From the NCBI GenBank assembly GCA_017434555.1, contig JAFRFB010000049.1, forward strand, positions 1-32,203: a stretch of DNA of 32,203 bases. The letters run 5' to 3'. Source of the stretch: Methanobrevibacter sp. (GTDB lineage Archaea; Methanobacteriota; Methanobacteria; Methanobacteriales; Methanobacteriaceae). The notes beneath the pieces were generated by a model, which saw only the letters and a program-made list of their open reading frames with translations, searched no databases and was not told the origin of the DNA. Shown piece after piece: positions 16,423-25,235 of the stretch. Position 1 is the stretch's first letter, and the number at the start of each line of letters is the position of its first letter. The position numbers and the translations under genes were made by a program.

Positions 16423-18693
16423 ATGCTTTCAAAAAAGATGTTAAGAGACATCGCGAAGCATAAAACACAGTTTTTATCTATTTTTTTAATGGCATTTTTA
16501 GGTGTGTTTGTCTTTGCCGGTGTCGGCGGTGAGTCAGTAGGTTTGGAAGTTAATGTAAACGAGTATTATAATGCTACAAATTTGGCTGACGGCTGGATTT
16601 ATTCAGCAAACCTTGATGATAATTTTGTAGATGAAGTGAATAATTTAAGTCCAACAAAGGACAGTGAAAGGCAGCTGGTCATCGATTCGGTGGGTGATTT
16701 TTCAAATGATCCCGAAATAACCCTTCATTTTCTTGAGAAAAACAATATTTCCACTTTTTATTTGATTGAAGGTGAAGATTTCAATATAAGTGATGGGGAT
16801 GGAGTATGGCTTGACAAGGAATTTGCCGATGCAAAAGACTTAAAAGTCGGAGACAATATTTCATTTGATTTCAACGGTGTTACAATAGAAAAAGAAATCA
16901 AAGGTTTGGGATATTCTCCGGAATATGTCTATCATGCTTCTGATGCTTCAGTAATTCCTGATTTCAGCAAAATGGGTTTTGCTTATTTGTCTCATGAAGC
17001 ATTTCCTTTAAGTGATGTTCCATATAATGTATTGTTGGTTGATTTTAATGGAAATGCAAGCGAATATGGGGATTTGCTTTCAGATAAATTGGATGGAAAG
17101 TATAATTCATTCATTGAACAGTCAGAGCATGTCAGCGTATCTCAGTTTTCAGAAGAGATGGATCAGCACAAAATGATGGGAGATATTTTCCCTGTTGTAT
17201 TCATATTAATAGCATTATTGATTCTTTTGACTACAATGTCTCGTATCATTTCCCATCAAAGGACACAAATAGGTATTTTAAAAGCTGTCGGATATAAAAA
17301 TCGGACAATAATGTTTCACTACATTTCCTATGGATTATGGCTGGTTCTAGTCGGATCAATTTTAGGTTTAATTATAGGGCCGTTAACCTTGCCTCAATTA
17401 TTCTATCCGTCAATGAGCTCAACATACATTCTGCCTGAATGGAAACCTGCATGGAGCATGACATTTATCTATGTTGCTCTAGCTATGATATTGATGTCAG
17501 TTGTCGTTTCCTATTTTGCTGTTAGAAGCATATCAAAAGAAAATCCTGCAGACACAATAAGGCCAAAAGCTCCTAAAGTTTCAACTTCAGGTTTTGTTGA
17601 AAAATTTGGATTTTGGAAAAAATTCGGATTCAATATTCGCTGGAACTATCGTGATGCTAAAAGAAATAAATTCCGTGCATTAATGACAATTGTAGGTGTT
17701 ATTGGATGTACCGCACTTTTGGTATCAGCATTCGGTATGTATGATGGCATGAACGATTTAAAGGAATGGGAATATAATCAAATCAACCATTATGATTCTA
17801 AACTTGTCATTGACGATGAAGCAAGCTTGTCTGAAATCAATGAAGTTGCCGATGAAGTCAAAGGGGATAAATTAATGGAAAGTGCAATCGAAATAGAATC
17901 GGGCAATTCTAAAAAATCGGCTTCACTTTTAGTGCTGAACGATACTGATTTGGTTACACCTACAGATTATGATTGGAATAAGATTGACATAGCTAATGAT
18001 GAGGTTTCAATTTCACAGAAAATGGCTGATTTGTTGGGTGTTGGTGTTGGAGATACTGTTAAATGGCATATTATGGGTTCAGACAAATGGATTAATACAA
18101 CAATTGACAAGATTCATGCAGATCCGATTTCACAAGGATTCATAATGTCCAGCGATAAGTTGGAAGACTTGGACTTAAATTACACCCCAACAAGCATTGT
18201 AACGGCTGAACATGTTGATAAAAATTACTCTGCAATTAAATCATCCAGTTCAATGAAAGACATGACTGCAAGTTGGGATGAATTGACCGAGTCAATGTGG
18301 CTATTGATTTATATATTGATATTCTTTGCAAGTTTATTGGCTGTTGTAGTGCTTTATAATCTAGGGTTATTGTCATTTACAGAAATTGAACGTGAAATAG
18401 CAACATTGAAAGTATTGGGTTTCAAAACTGGTGCTTTAAGAAAGCTGTTATTAACACAGAACCTATGGTTTACAGCCATTGGATTCATATTGGGTATTCC
18501 TGTTGGTTATTATATCTTGAAAATAATGTGGGAATCTTCAGGGGATTCATTTTACATATTGCCTTCAATATCAATTACCAATTTAGCTTTAACGGCAATA
18601 ATAACATTTTTCCTATCAATACTAGTAAACTTGATGTTTTCAAGAAAAATCAAAAGCTTAGATATGGTTGAATCACTAAAAGGTAATGAATAA
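16423..18693 (+). CDS. FtsX-like ABC permease, copy 1
   Basis: A 756-residue permease with an N-terminal membrane helix (about 15-35), a large external domain (about 36-250), three helices of a first FtsX domain (about 253-370), a further helix near 425, a second external domain (about 450-620) and a second FtsX domain (about 628-745). The motifs THxxQIGILKAVGYKN-like (HQRTQIGILKAVGYKN) and EIEREIATLKVLGFKTG mark the two FtsX cytoplasmic loops. It begins 4 nt after the ATPase stop. It is closely similar along its full length to the next permease, so the pair is a tandem duplication. Confidence 0.88.
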   Translation: MLSKKMLRDIAKHKTQFLSIFLMAFLGVFVFAGVGGESVGLEVNVNEYYNATNLADGWIYSANLDDNFVDEVNNLSPTKDSERQLVIDSVGDFSNDPEITLHFLEKNNISTFYLIEGEDFNISDGDGVWLDKEFADAKDLKVGDNISFDFNGVTIEKEIKGLGYSPEYVYHASDASVIPDFSKMGFAYLSHEAFPLSDVPYNVLLVDFNGNASEYGDLLSDKLDGKYNSFIEQSEHVSVSQFSEEMDQHKMMGDIFPVVFILIALLILLTTMSRIISHQRTQIGILKAVGYKNRTIMFHYISYGLWLVLVGSILGLIIGPLTLPQLFYPSMSSTYILPEWKPAWSMTFIYVALAMILMSVVVSYFAVRSISKENPADTIRPKAPKVSTSGFVEKFGFWKKFGFNIRWNYRDAKRNKFRALMTIVGVIGCTALLVSAFGMYDGMNDLKEWEYNQINHYDSKLVIDDEASLSEINEVADEVKGDKLMESAIEIESGNSKKSASLLVLNDTDLVTPTDYDWNKIDIANDEVSISQKMADLLGVGVGDTVKWHIMGSDKWINTTIDKIHADPISQGFIMSSDKLEDLDLNYTPTSIVTAEHVDKNYSAIKSSSSMKDMTASWDELTESMWLLIYILIFFASLLAVVVLYNLGLLSFTEIEREIATLKVLGFKTGALRKLLLTQNLWFTAIGFILGIPVGYYILKIMWESSGDSFYILPSISITNLALTAIITFFLSILVNLMFSRKIKSLDMVESLKGNE

Positions 18694-18696
18694 TTA

Positions 18697-18733
18697 TCTT
18701 TTAGTCTTTTCTTTTTTTTACTAATATTTAAAT
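18697..18733 (+). promoter_or_regulatory. T-rich terminator followed by a TATA box
   Basis: The T-rich run 18697-18719 after the first permease fits an archaeal oligo-U terminator. It is followed by ATATTTAAAT (18725-18733), centred 29 nt before the ATG at 18758, with no ribosome binding site between. The second permease therefore seems to have its own leaderless promoter. Confidence 0.5.
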
Positions 18734-18757
18734 CTTATTTTTTTCTTATATTATATT

Positions 18758-21019
18758 ATGTCATTATTTAAAAAGATGCTTAGGGACATTAAAGTTAATA
18801 AGACACAATTTATTTCTATATTTTTAATGGCCTTTATAGGCATTTTTGCATTTTGTGGAGTTTGTAGTGAGTATTACGGTTTGGAACAAACCAGTAGTGA
18901 GTTTTATTCAGACACTAATCTTGCCGATGGCTGGATTTATAATACCACAATCACTGATGGGGCAATAGACGAAATAAAAAATTTCACAACTGATTATGAA
19001 AAGCAGATGGTGGTTCAATCAGTTGGTAATTTTTCAAATGACCCCGAGATTACTCTGCATTTTGTAGAGGATAATGAAATATCTAAATTTTATACAACGG
19101 AAGGTGAAGATTTCAATTCATCTGATGATTCAGGTGTTTGGCTTGATAAAAGATTTGCCGATGCCTGGAACTTGACCGTTGGAGACAATATCACATTCAA
19201 ATTCAATGGATTAACTTTAGAAAAAGAAATTAAAGGTATAGGTTATTCTCCGGAATATGTTTATGAGGCTTCACCAACATCAATCATCCCTAATTTTAAG
19301 GATATGGGTTTTGCTTATTTATCTAATGAATCATTTCCTTTAAGTGATATCCCATATAACGTGTTGCTGGTTAAGTTCAATCAAAGTCCTGATGATTTTA
19401 AGGATTCTTTGGATGATTCTGTTGAATATCTCTCATATACTCAACAGTCAGATCACGTGAGTGTATCACAGTTCAATGAGGAAATGGCTCAGCATAAGAT
19501 GATTGGAGATGTATTTCCTATTGTATTCATTCTAGTTACTTTTTTAACATTATTGACAACAATGACTCGTATTGTTACTCATCAAAGAACCCAGATTGGT
19601 GTTTTAAAGGCAGTGGGATATAAAAATAGGACTATCATTTTGCATTTCATGTCTTATGGGTTTTGGTTGGTTCTGGCAGGTGCAGTTTTAGGTCTAATTT
19701 CAGGTCCGGCGATTATTCCTGATTTGTTTTATCCGACAATGACTTCCAGATATTCGCTTCCCGAATGGAATCCTGGTTTCGATATCAGTTTTGTTGTTGT
19801 GGCAGCTGCCATGGTAATATCTTCACTTTTGGTCAGCTATATTGCAGCCAGAAATATTTCAAAGGAAAATCCCGCAAATACCATGAGGCCAAAAGCTCCA
19901 AACATGTCTTCTTCAGGATTTTTGGAAAATTCAAAATTATGGACTAAACTAAATTTCAATCTTCGCTGGAATTATCGTGATGCTAAAAGGAATAACTTCA
20001 GGGCATTAATGGCAATAGTTGGTGTTATGGGTTGTGTTGCTCTTTTAATTTCTGCTTTCGGTATGAATGATTCAATGGAGAATTTAAAAACTTGGGAATA
20101 TGACGACATTTCTCATTTTGATTCAAAGTTAATCATCAAAAGCGGTGCTTCACTTTCAGATATTGATGATGTCCGTGAAGAAGTAAATGGTAGTACCATT
20201 ATGGAGCAAGCTATTGAAATAAAGGCTCAAGGAAATGAAAAGACGGCATCACTTCTTACATTAAATAACACGAATTTGATATCTCAGACAGATAAAAATA
20301 AAAATCCAATAAATTTGTCTGATACAGATATATCACTTTCAGCAAAAACAGCAGAAAGTCTAAATGTTGGTGTAGGTGATACTGTAGAATGGCATATCAT
20401 AGGTTATGATGATTGGGTGAAATGTAAAATAACAAACATTCATGGAGAACCTTTGTCTCAGGGAATAATTCTATCATCAGATAAGCTGGAAGATTTGGGC
20501 TTAAATTTCACTCCAACCAGTATAATTACCACAGAACATGTTGATGATGATTACGATTCAATAAAAAGTGTTTCTACATTAAATCAAATGGTAAGCAATT
20601 GGAATGAGATGATAGGCTCTGTCATGATGATGGTTTCAATTCTAATATTTTTTGCTGTACTTTTAGCTATTGTTGTGCTATACAATTTGGGAATATTGTC
20701 ATTTACAGAAATTGAGCGTGAAGTAGCTACTTTAAAAGTATTGGGCTTTAAAACTGCAGATTTAAGAAAGCTGTTATTGACACAAAACCTGTTTTTTACA
20801 GCAATCGGATTTATTTTGGGAATTCCTCTAGGTTTTTATTTAATGACATTAATGTTGAATGCCGCAGGTGAATCACTATATTATATTCCTTCATTAACTT
20901 TGGGAAATATATTGTTAAGCGGTTTTATAACTTTTGTCGTTTCAATTGTCGTTAACTTATTATTTTCAAGTAAAATTAAGAACTTAAACATGGTTGAAGC
21001 CCTTAAGGATGTTGAATAA
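18758..21019 (+). CDS. FtsX-like ABC permease, copy 2
   Basis: A 753-residue paralogue of the preceding permease with the same layout: helix 16-36, external domain, FtsX domain with HQRTQIGVLKAVGYKN, helix, second external domain and second FtsX domain with EIEREVATLKVLGFKT. By eye well over half the residues are identical; the FtsX loops are most conserved and the external domains, which face the ligand, least. It has no ATPase of its own nearby, so it probably shares the one at 15714. It appears to be transcribed from its own leaderless promoter, without an iron box, so it may be made when the first copy is repressed. Confidence 0.88.
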   Translation: MSLFKKMLRDIKVNKTQFISIFLMAFIGIFAFCGVCSEYYGLEQTSSEFYSDTNLADGWIYNTTITDGAIDEIKNFTTDYEKQMVVQSVGNFSNDPEITLHFVEDNEISKFYTTEGEDFNSSDDSGVWLDKRFADAWNLTVGDNITFKFNGLTLEKEIKGIGYSPEYVYEASPTSIIPNFKDMGFAYLSNESFPLSDIPYNVLLVKFNQSPDDFKDSLDDSVEYLSYTQQSDHVSVSQFNEEMAQHKMIGDVFPIVFILVTFLTLLTTMTRIVTHQRTQIGVLKAVGYKNRTIILHFMSYGFWLVLAGAVLGLISGPAIIPDLFYPTMTSRYSLPEWNPGFDISFVVVAAAMVISSLLVSYIAARNISKENPANTMRPKAPNMSSSGFLENSKLWTKLNFNLRWNYRDAKRNNFRALMAIVGVMGCVALLISAFGMNDSMENLKTWEYDDISHFDSKLIIKSGASLSDIDDVREEVNGSTIMEQAIEIKAQGNEKTASLLTLNNTNLISQTDKNKNPINLSDTDISLSAKTAESLNVGVGDTVEWHIIGYDDWVKCKITNIHGEPLSQGIILSSDKLEDLGLNFTPTSIITTEHVDDDYDSIKSVSTLNQMVSNWNEMIGSVMMMVSILIFFAVLLAIVVLYNLGILSFTEIEREVATLKVLGFKTADLRKLLLTQNLFFTAIGFILGIPLGFYLMTLMLNAAGESLYYIPSLTLGNILLSGFITFVVSIVVNLLFSSKIKNLNMVEALKDVE

Positions 21020-21069
21020 TCTATAATTTTTCATGATTAACTTATTAAAAAGTTTTAAATTAAGGCCAT

Positions 21070-21348
21070 TTACACTGGCTGGCCGTTAATGTTAACTAAT
21101 TTCCTTACATAACTTAATTCGGATAATTCAATAGTTATTGTATCATCAATTCTTATTTTGGAATAATCCTGTGGACTAACAATAATATCTCCATTTTCCA
21201 CTGTATCAATGATATACAAATAATCTTTCTCAGATCCTGCAGACAGTATCTTTTTATCGTTTACGTGAAATGTTTCCGTTGTTACCTGCCCGTAAACTAC
21301 AGACATTGCAAATAAAGCCATAATTAATATAGTCAATATTTTTTTCAT
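21070..21348 (-). CDS. small secreted hypothetical protein
   Basis: A 92-residue protein of unknown family. The first 20 residues (MKKILTILIMALFAMSVVYG) form a clean signal peptide with likely cleavage after VYG, leaving a mature chain of about 70 residues with many acidic residues and beta-strand-like alternation (IIVSPQDYSKIRIDDTITIEL). There is no membrane anchor or lipobox cysteine. It converges on the second permease and diverges from the gene at 21457. No cysteines or metal motifs are visible. Confidence 0.6.
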   Translation of the reverse strand: MKKILTILIMALFAMSVVYGQVTTETFHVNDKKILSAGSEKDYLYIIDTVENGDIIVSPQDYSKIRIDDTITIELSELSYVRKLVNINGQPV

Positions 21349-21456
21349 GTTATTTTGTATGTTTTTTGAAGTTTTAAATATTTTTATTTGAAAATTGGCA
21401 AAACTTTAAATACTATTTACACACAATATAATAATACTAATTTTGGAGAAATAATC

Positions 21457-21804
21457 ATGAAAACTCAAAGCATCTTAGATAAATTTGAAGCTGTATCTAC
21501 GACTGTTCATGTTATAGAAAAAGAAAATGGGGGATATTTTACATTCAATGAGTTTGGTGTTGTTCCGGTAAGATGTGATATTGAATATTTCTTTGTACCT
21601 GGCAAGGATGTAAAAGACTCATTTTATGTTGACACTGTTACTTTGGATACATCTGATGACTGCATTACCTTCGAATTAAAGGATAATGTTAAAGAAATGC
21701 TTAATCCTGATGATATCATTAATTTAGACATTGTTAAAATAACTCAAAATCAATATCTAAAAGCAATCAGGGATGATGAAAAGTTTTTAGACTTTTTTGA
21801 TTAA
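21457..21804 (+). CDS. hypothetical acidic protein, 115 aa
   Basis: I do not recognise this protein. It is acidic, soluble and beta-rich, with segments such as FTFNEFGVVPVRCDIEYFF and VDTVTLDTSDDCITFEL; it has two cysteines and no membrane segment. The ATG at 21457 is chosen because GGAGA lies about 9 nt before it and a TATA box TTTAAATA (21405-21412) precedes that; an in-frame ATG at 21388 lies before the promoter. It is followed by the ArsR operator region, so it probably ends its own transcript in the T-rich run 21806-21814. Confidence 0.65.
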   Translation: MKTQSILDKFEAVSTTVHVIEKENGGYFTFNEFGVVPVRCDIEYFFVPGKDVKDSFYVDTVTLDTSDDCITFELKDNVKEMLNPDDIINLDIVKITQNQYLKAIRDDEKFLDFFD

Positions 21805-21821
21805 TTATTTTTTTAGATTAA

Positions 21822-21843
21822 CATATCATAATATTGTGATATG
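21822..21843. promoter_or_regulatory. 22-bp palindromic operator for the ArsR-family regulator
   Basis: CATATCA and TGATATG are perfect inverted arms around TAATATTG, giving a 22-bp site with only one unpaired position. It ends 6 nt before the TATA box TTTATATATAA, where a bound ArsR/SmtB repressor would block initiation. ArsR-family operators are commonly such AT-rich 12-2-12-like palindromes near the promoter. Confidence 0.6.
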
Positions 21844-21849
21844 AAAATA

Positions 21850-21860
21850 TTTATATATAA
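21850..21860 (+). promoter_or_regulatory. TATA box of the zinc resistance operon
   Basis: TTTATATATAA is a consensus archaeal TATA box directly after the palindromic operator. Transcription is expected near 21880, with GTGAT at 21896-21900 as ribosome binding site for the ATG at 21905. Confidence 0.6.
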
Positions 21861-21904
21861 AAACATTATAAAATATGAAATAGATATAATTTAATGTGAT
21901 TAAA

Positions 21905-22282
21905 ATGTCAGAAAATAATAATCTTGAAAATAACAATGATGATATGTGTGAGGTATTCAACTCTCATGAGGATGTCATTGAACGTGTACAAGCACGTATG
22001 ATTGAAGAAGAGCAATATTCTGAATTAGCTGAGTTCTTTAAAATATTTGGAAATCCTACAAGATTAAAAATACTTTCATTACTTGCTGTTGAAGATTTAT
22101 GTGTTTGTGATATTTGTGATACATTAAATTTAAATCAAACTACTGTTTCAAATCAATTAAGAATATTAAGAGCAAATAATATTGTTAAATATCAAAAAGA
22201 AGGTAAAATGGCCAGATATTCCCTTACAGACCTTCACATTGAAATGATATATAAAATAGGTTTGGAACATATTTTAGAATAA
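21905..22282 (+). CDS. ArsR/SmtB-family zinc-type repressor
   Basis: A 125-residue metal sensor. The winged helix core reads FKIFGNPTRLKILSLL, then the recognition helix QTTVSNQLRILRANNIV. Both classic metal sites are visible: DLCVCDIC (alpha3, about 64-71) with an N-terminal cysteine (MCEV) suggests a thiolate site, and the C-terminal DLHIEMIYKIGLEHILE gives Asp109, His111, His122 and Glu125, the exact DxHx10HxxE alpha5 zinc site of SmtB/CzrA. It should repress its operon and release DNA when Zn(II) or Cd(II) binds. GTG at 21896 is part of the ribosome binding site, so I start at ATG 21905. The ATPase gene begins 17 nt later. Confidence 0.9.
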   Translation: MSENNNLENNNDDMCEVFNSHEDVIERVQARMIEEEQYSELAEFFKIFGNPTRLKILSLLAVEDLCVCDICDTLNLNQTTVSNQLRILRANNIVKYQKEGKMARYSLTDLHIEMIYKIGLEHILE

Positions 22283-22299
22283 ATTTAATGGTGTTTTAA

Positions 22300-24798
22300 A
22301 TGAAAGAAAATAAGTGTTATGAACCGGATTGTGATGAAGAAGAATGTCACAATCCTGAGCATTTCAATTTCATTTGTTTTGATCCTGATTGTGAAGAAAT
22401 TCCCTGTGAAAATAGAAATCACTTTGATAAGCAATTATTAAAAGATTTTCAGGAAAATACTGATTTAAGTGTTTATGATCACAGAGAAGAAATAGATTAT
22501 GATGAAGATGTTGATATAAGTATTTGTGGCTGTCCTGATTGTGCAGACGATGATGAGCATGACCACGATCACGACCATGGGCACTCTCACAGTCATGATG
22601 AGCATGGGCATCATCATGATGAAACGGATTCTTGTAGTGATGATGATTGTGGGTGTCATGATGAGCATGGCCACGACCATGAACATGGGCATCATCATGG
22701 ACATGAACATTCTCACTCTCATGAAGTGGATTCTTGTAGTGATGATGATTGCGATTGTCATGACCACGATCATGAAGAAAAAGATACATGTTCAGACCCA
22801 GATTGCGGCTGCCATGACCACGACCATGATGATGTTGATATAAGCATTTGTGGCTGTCCGGATTGTGCAGACGATGATGATGGCGATGAAGAAGAAGAGT
22901 TAATTGCTGAAGGTAAACCTTTAATATCAAACAGACCTATTCAAATCATCGTAGTGAGCGGTATTTTATTTGCTGCAGGCCATATCTTAGAATACCTATC
23001 ATTCAGTCCAACATTAGTAACACTTATTTTCATGATTGGCGCATTGATTGCAGGTTATGAAATAGCTATTTTAGCATATAAATCTTTAGTCAAAAGGCAC
23101 ACAGTCGGTCCGGCAATGCTCATGTGTATTGCTTGTGTTGCTTCATTTATCATAGGACACCCTGAAGAAGGTGCAGCAGTAACATTCCTGTATTATATTG
23201 CAGAATTCCTGGAGGATTATGCTGAACACAGAGCTAAACGTTCAATCAAGTCATTAGTTGAAATCGCTCCTGAAACCGCTAGAGTTAAAGTTGGGGAATC
23301 AGAGGAGTTAAGAAATGTTGATGATGTTAATATTGGTGAAATTGTAATTGTAAAACCGGGAGATAAGGTTCCTTTGGACGGTCATGTTATTTCCGGTTCT
23401 TCATCAATCAATCAGGCTTCAATCACTGGAGAAAGTGTGCCTGTTCTTAAGGAAGTCGGTGATGAAGTATTTTCAGGTACTGTTAATGAAGACGGTTATC
23501 TGGAAATTGTTGTTACCAAAAAGGCAAAAGATTCAGTCATTTCAAAAATCGTTACATTGGTTAAAAGATCACAGCTCAACAGGTCTGAAACAGAATCTTT
23601 AGTTGAAAAAGTGGCTAAGTATTATACTCCAGTCATGATGGTTGCCGCAGCATGCGTTGCATTCATACCTCCATTGTTATTTGGTCAGAACTTTGTTGAT
23701 TGGGTTTATAAGGCACTTTCACTTCTGGTAATTTCATGTCCTTGCGCATTCTTAATTTCAACACCTGTCGGGATGGTATCAGCAATTACTTCCGCTACAA
23801 GAAATGGTGTAATCATTAAGGGAAGTACCTATGTTGAAGAAATGAAAGACGTTAAAGCAGTTATCTTTGACAAGACAGGTACATTAACTGAAGGTAAATT
23901 GGAATTAAGTGAAGTGAAATTATTGAATGAAAACTGCTCAAAAGAGGATATTATAAAAATTGCATCATCCCTTGAACATCAGTCTTCACACCCTATTGCA
24001 CAGGCCATTGTAAACTATGCTACAATGAATGACATCGAATTTGAAGAAATTGAAGACTTTAAAAATATTCCGGGTAAAGGAATTGTCGGATTTATTGGTG
24101 GCGAGCAATATTATGCTGCTAATGAATCATTAATTGAAGGCAGTTTATTCAATATATCTCATGATGAGATAAATAAATATTCTGCTGAAGGAAAAACTGT
24201 TGTATTCATTGGTAATTCAAAAGAAGTCTTAGCTATTATTACAGTAGCTGATAAAATAAGAGATAATGCTTCTGAAGTAATCGCTGATTTAAATAAACAG
24301 GGTGTAAAAACAGTAATGTTGACTGGAGACAACAAAATTGCCGCCCACAAAGTTGCAGAAGAAATTGGAATAGAATATGTTTATTCCAATTTGCTTCCAG
24401 AAGACAAGTTAAACATTTTGGATATAATTAGAAATAAATTTGGTGATGTGGCCATGGTTGGTGACGGTATAAATGATGCACCTGCTTTAGCAAGAGCAAA
24501 TATTGGTATTGCTATGGGTGCAGCAGGATCTGACGTTGCCATTGAAACAGCTGACGTTGCATTAATGCAGGATGATATTTCCAAATTACCTTATCTTTTC
24601 TCTTTAAGCCGCAAGACAATGACAATCATTAAACAGAATATTACTGTTGCCATTGCGGTTAAACTGTTATGTGTAGTGCTGGCTATTTTGGGAATTATCA
24701 CATTGATGATGTCTGTCGGTTTTGGAGACTTGGGACTAACCCTATTGGTTATATTAAATTCATTTAGAATTGGAATGGTGAAAGATCCACTATTCTAA
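22300..24798 (+). CDS. P1B-type Zn/Cd-exporting ATPase with His/Cys-rich N terminus
   Basis: An 832-residue heavy-metal pump. Residues 1-200 form an unusual metal-binding extension: two 20-residue repeats CxxPDCxxxxCxNxxHF (6-22 and 26-42), two copies of DISICGCPDCADDD (72-85 and 180-193), and three DxCSDxDCxCHD repeats set in His/Asp-rich tracts (87-176). The pump follows: helices from about 213, the A-domain TGES, the membrane metal motif SCPCA (about 479-483), phosphorylation site DKTGTLT (Asp524), HP motif SSHPIA, and hinge GDGINDAP (from 721). It should export Zn(II), Cd(II) or similar ions. There is no HMA domain. GGTG precedes the ATG; the repressor gene is 17 nt upstream. Confidence 0.93.
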   Translation: MKENKCYEPDCDEEECHNPEHFNFICFDPDCEEIPCENRNHFDKQLLKDFQENTDLSVYDHREEIDYDEDVDISICGCPDCADDDEHDHDHDHGHSHSHDEHGHHHDETDSCSDDDCGCHDEHGHDHEHGHHHGHEHSHSHEVDSCSDDDCDCHDHDHEEKDTCSDPDCGCHDHDHDDVDISICGCPDCADDDDGDEEEELIAEGKPLISNRPIQIIVVSGILFAAGHILEYLSFSPTLVTLIFMIGALIAGYEIAILAYKSLVKRHTVGPAMLMCIACVASFIIGHPEEGAAVTFLYYIAEFLEDYAEHRAKRSIKSLVEIAPETARVKVGESEELRNVDDVNIGEIVIVKPGDKVPLDGHVISGSSSINQASITGESVPVLKEVGDEVFSGTVNEDGYLEIVVTKKAKDSVISKIVTLVKRSQLNRSETESLVEKVAKYYTPVMMVAAACVAFIPPLLFGQNFVDWVYKALSLLVISCPCAFLISTPVGMVSAITSATRNGVIIKGSTYVEEMKDVKAVIFDKTGTLTEGKLELSEVKLLNENCSKEDIIKIASSLEHQSSHPIAQAIVNYATMNDIEFEEIEDFKNIPGKGIVGFIGGEQYYAANESLIEGSLFNISHDEINKYSAEGKTVVFIGNSKEVLAIITVADKIRDNASEVIADLNKQGVKTVMLTGDNKIAAHKVAEEIGIEYVYSNLLPEDKLNILDIIRNKFGDVAMVGDGINDAPALARANIGIAMGAAGSDVAIETADVALMQDDISKLPYLFSLSRKTMTIIKQNITVAIAVKLLCVVLAILGIITLMMSVGFGDLGLTLLVILNSFRIGMVKDPLF

Positions 24799-24890
24799 TT
24801 TTAATTTTTTAAAATATCCAAAAAAATTATAAATAACAAATACTTCATATGTATTATTAACTAATTTAATTTTAAAAATGAGGTATGTAA

Positions 24891-25154
24891 ATGGATAAAA
24901 GAATTTTTAATCAGGTTTTAAAAAATAAATATGCTTTGGTTTTTGCAGCAGGCTTTGCAACTGCTGTTGTTGGAAAAGTATTGCTGGAATCTGATGCAGT
25001 AAAAGAAGTAACTTCTAAAGGTATGGATGCTGTCATGTCTGCTAAAAATGATATAGAAGAAACTTTTCAACCAAGAAATGAATATTCAGAAGATACTGTC
25101 ATCGATATAAATGCAGAAACTAAAAGAAAAATTAACATAACTGAAGATGAATAA
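24891..25154 (+). CDS. small membrane protein, PacL/DUF6110-like ATPase partner
   Basis: An 87-residue protein with one membrane helix (about 13-31, YALVFAAGFATAVVGKVLL), a charged helix (about 33-60) and an acidic tail. This layout resembles DUF1490/PacL proteins, which sit next to metal-exporting P-type ATPases in mycobacteria and help assemble them, and DUF6110 proteins of Firmicutes, as I remember them. The C-terminal metal-binding motif of PacL1 is not present. GAGGT lies before the ATG. It follows the ATPase by 92 nt and has a TATA-like TTATAAAT at about 24828-24835, so it may be expressed from its own promoter. Function as an ATPase partner is inference. Confidence 0.65.
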   Translation: MDKRIFNQVLKNKYALVFAAGFATAVVGKVLLESDAVKEVTSKGMDAVMSAKNDIEETFQPRNEYSEDTVIDINAETKRKINITEDE

Positions 25155-25182
25155 TCATATTCATTTTTTGCTTTTCAATATT

Positions 25183-25235
25183 AAAAAATAAAAAAGAAAA
25201 ATCTCATAAAATTAAAATGTTTTAATTTTAGAGAT
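25183..25235 (-). terminator. terminator of the nickel/peptide operon
   Basis: On the minus strand a long hairpin (arms of ATCTC plus an 11-nt AT stem, 25201-25235, perfect except one bulged A) is followed by a T-rich run (25183-25200). The hairpin includes the last codons and stop of the ATPase gene ending at 25228. On the plus strand the T-rich run 25161-25176 may end the gene at 25154. Confidence 0.7.

Noticed and set aside
18697-18757. Possibility that the two FtsX genes are one split gene
   Set aside because: Each encodes a complete two-module permease of about 755 residues with its own N-terminal helix and C terminus, so they are duplicates rather than fragments.
22555-22830. Repeated His-codon tracts considered as a DNA repeat or CRISPR-like array
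   Set aside because: The units are irregular and in frame with the ATPase; there are no conserved repeats with unique spacers. No CRISPR array was seen anywhere.
22370-22930. Long minus-strand and other-frame ORFs rich in His or Met opposite the ATPase N terminus
   Set aside because: They are shadows of the repetitive His/Asp/Cys codons; they lack start signals and domain content, while the plus-strand frame continues into a clear ATPase.
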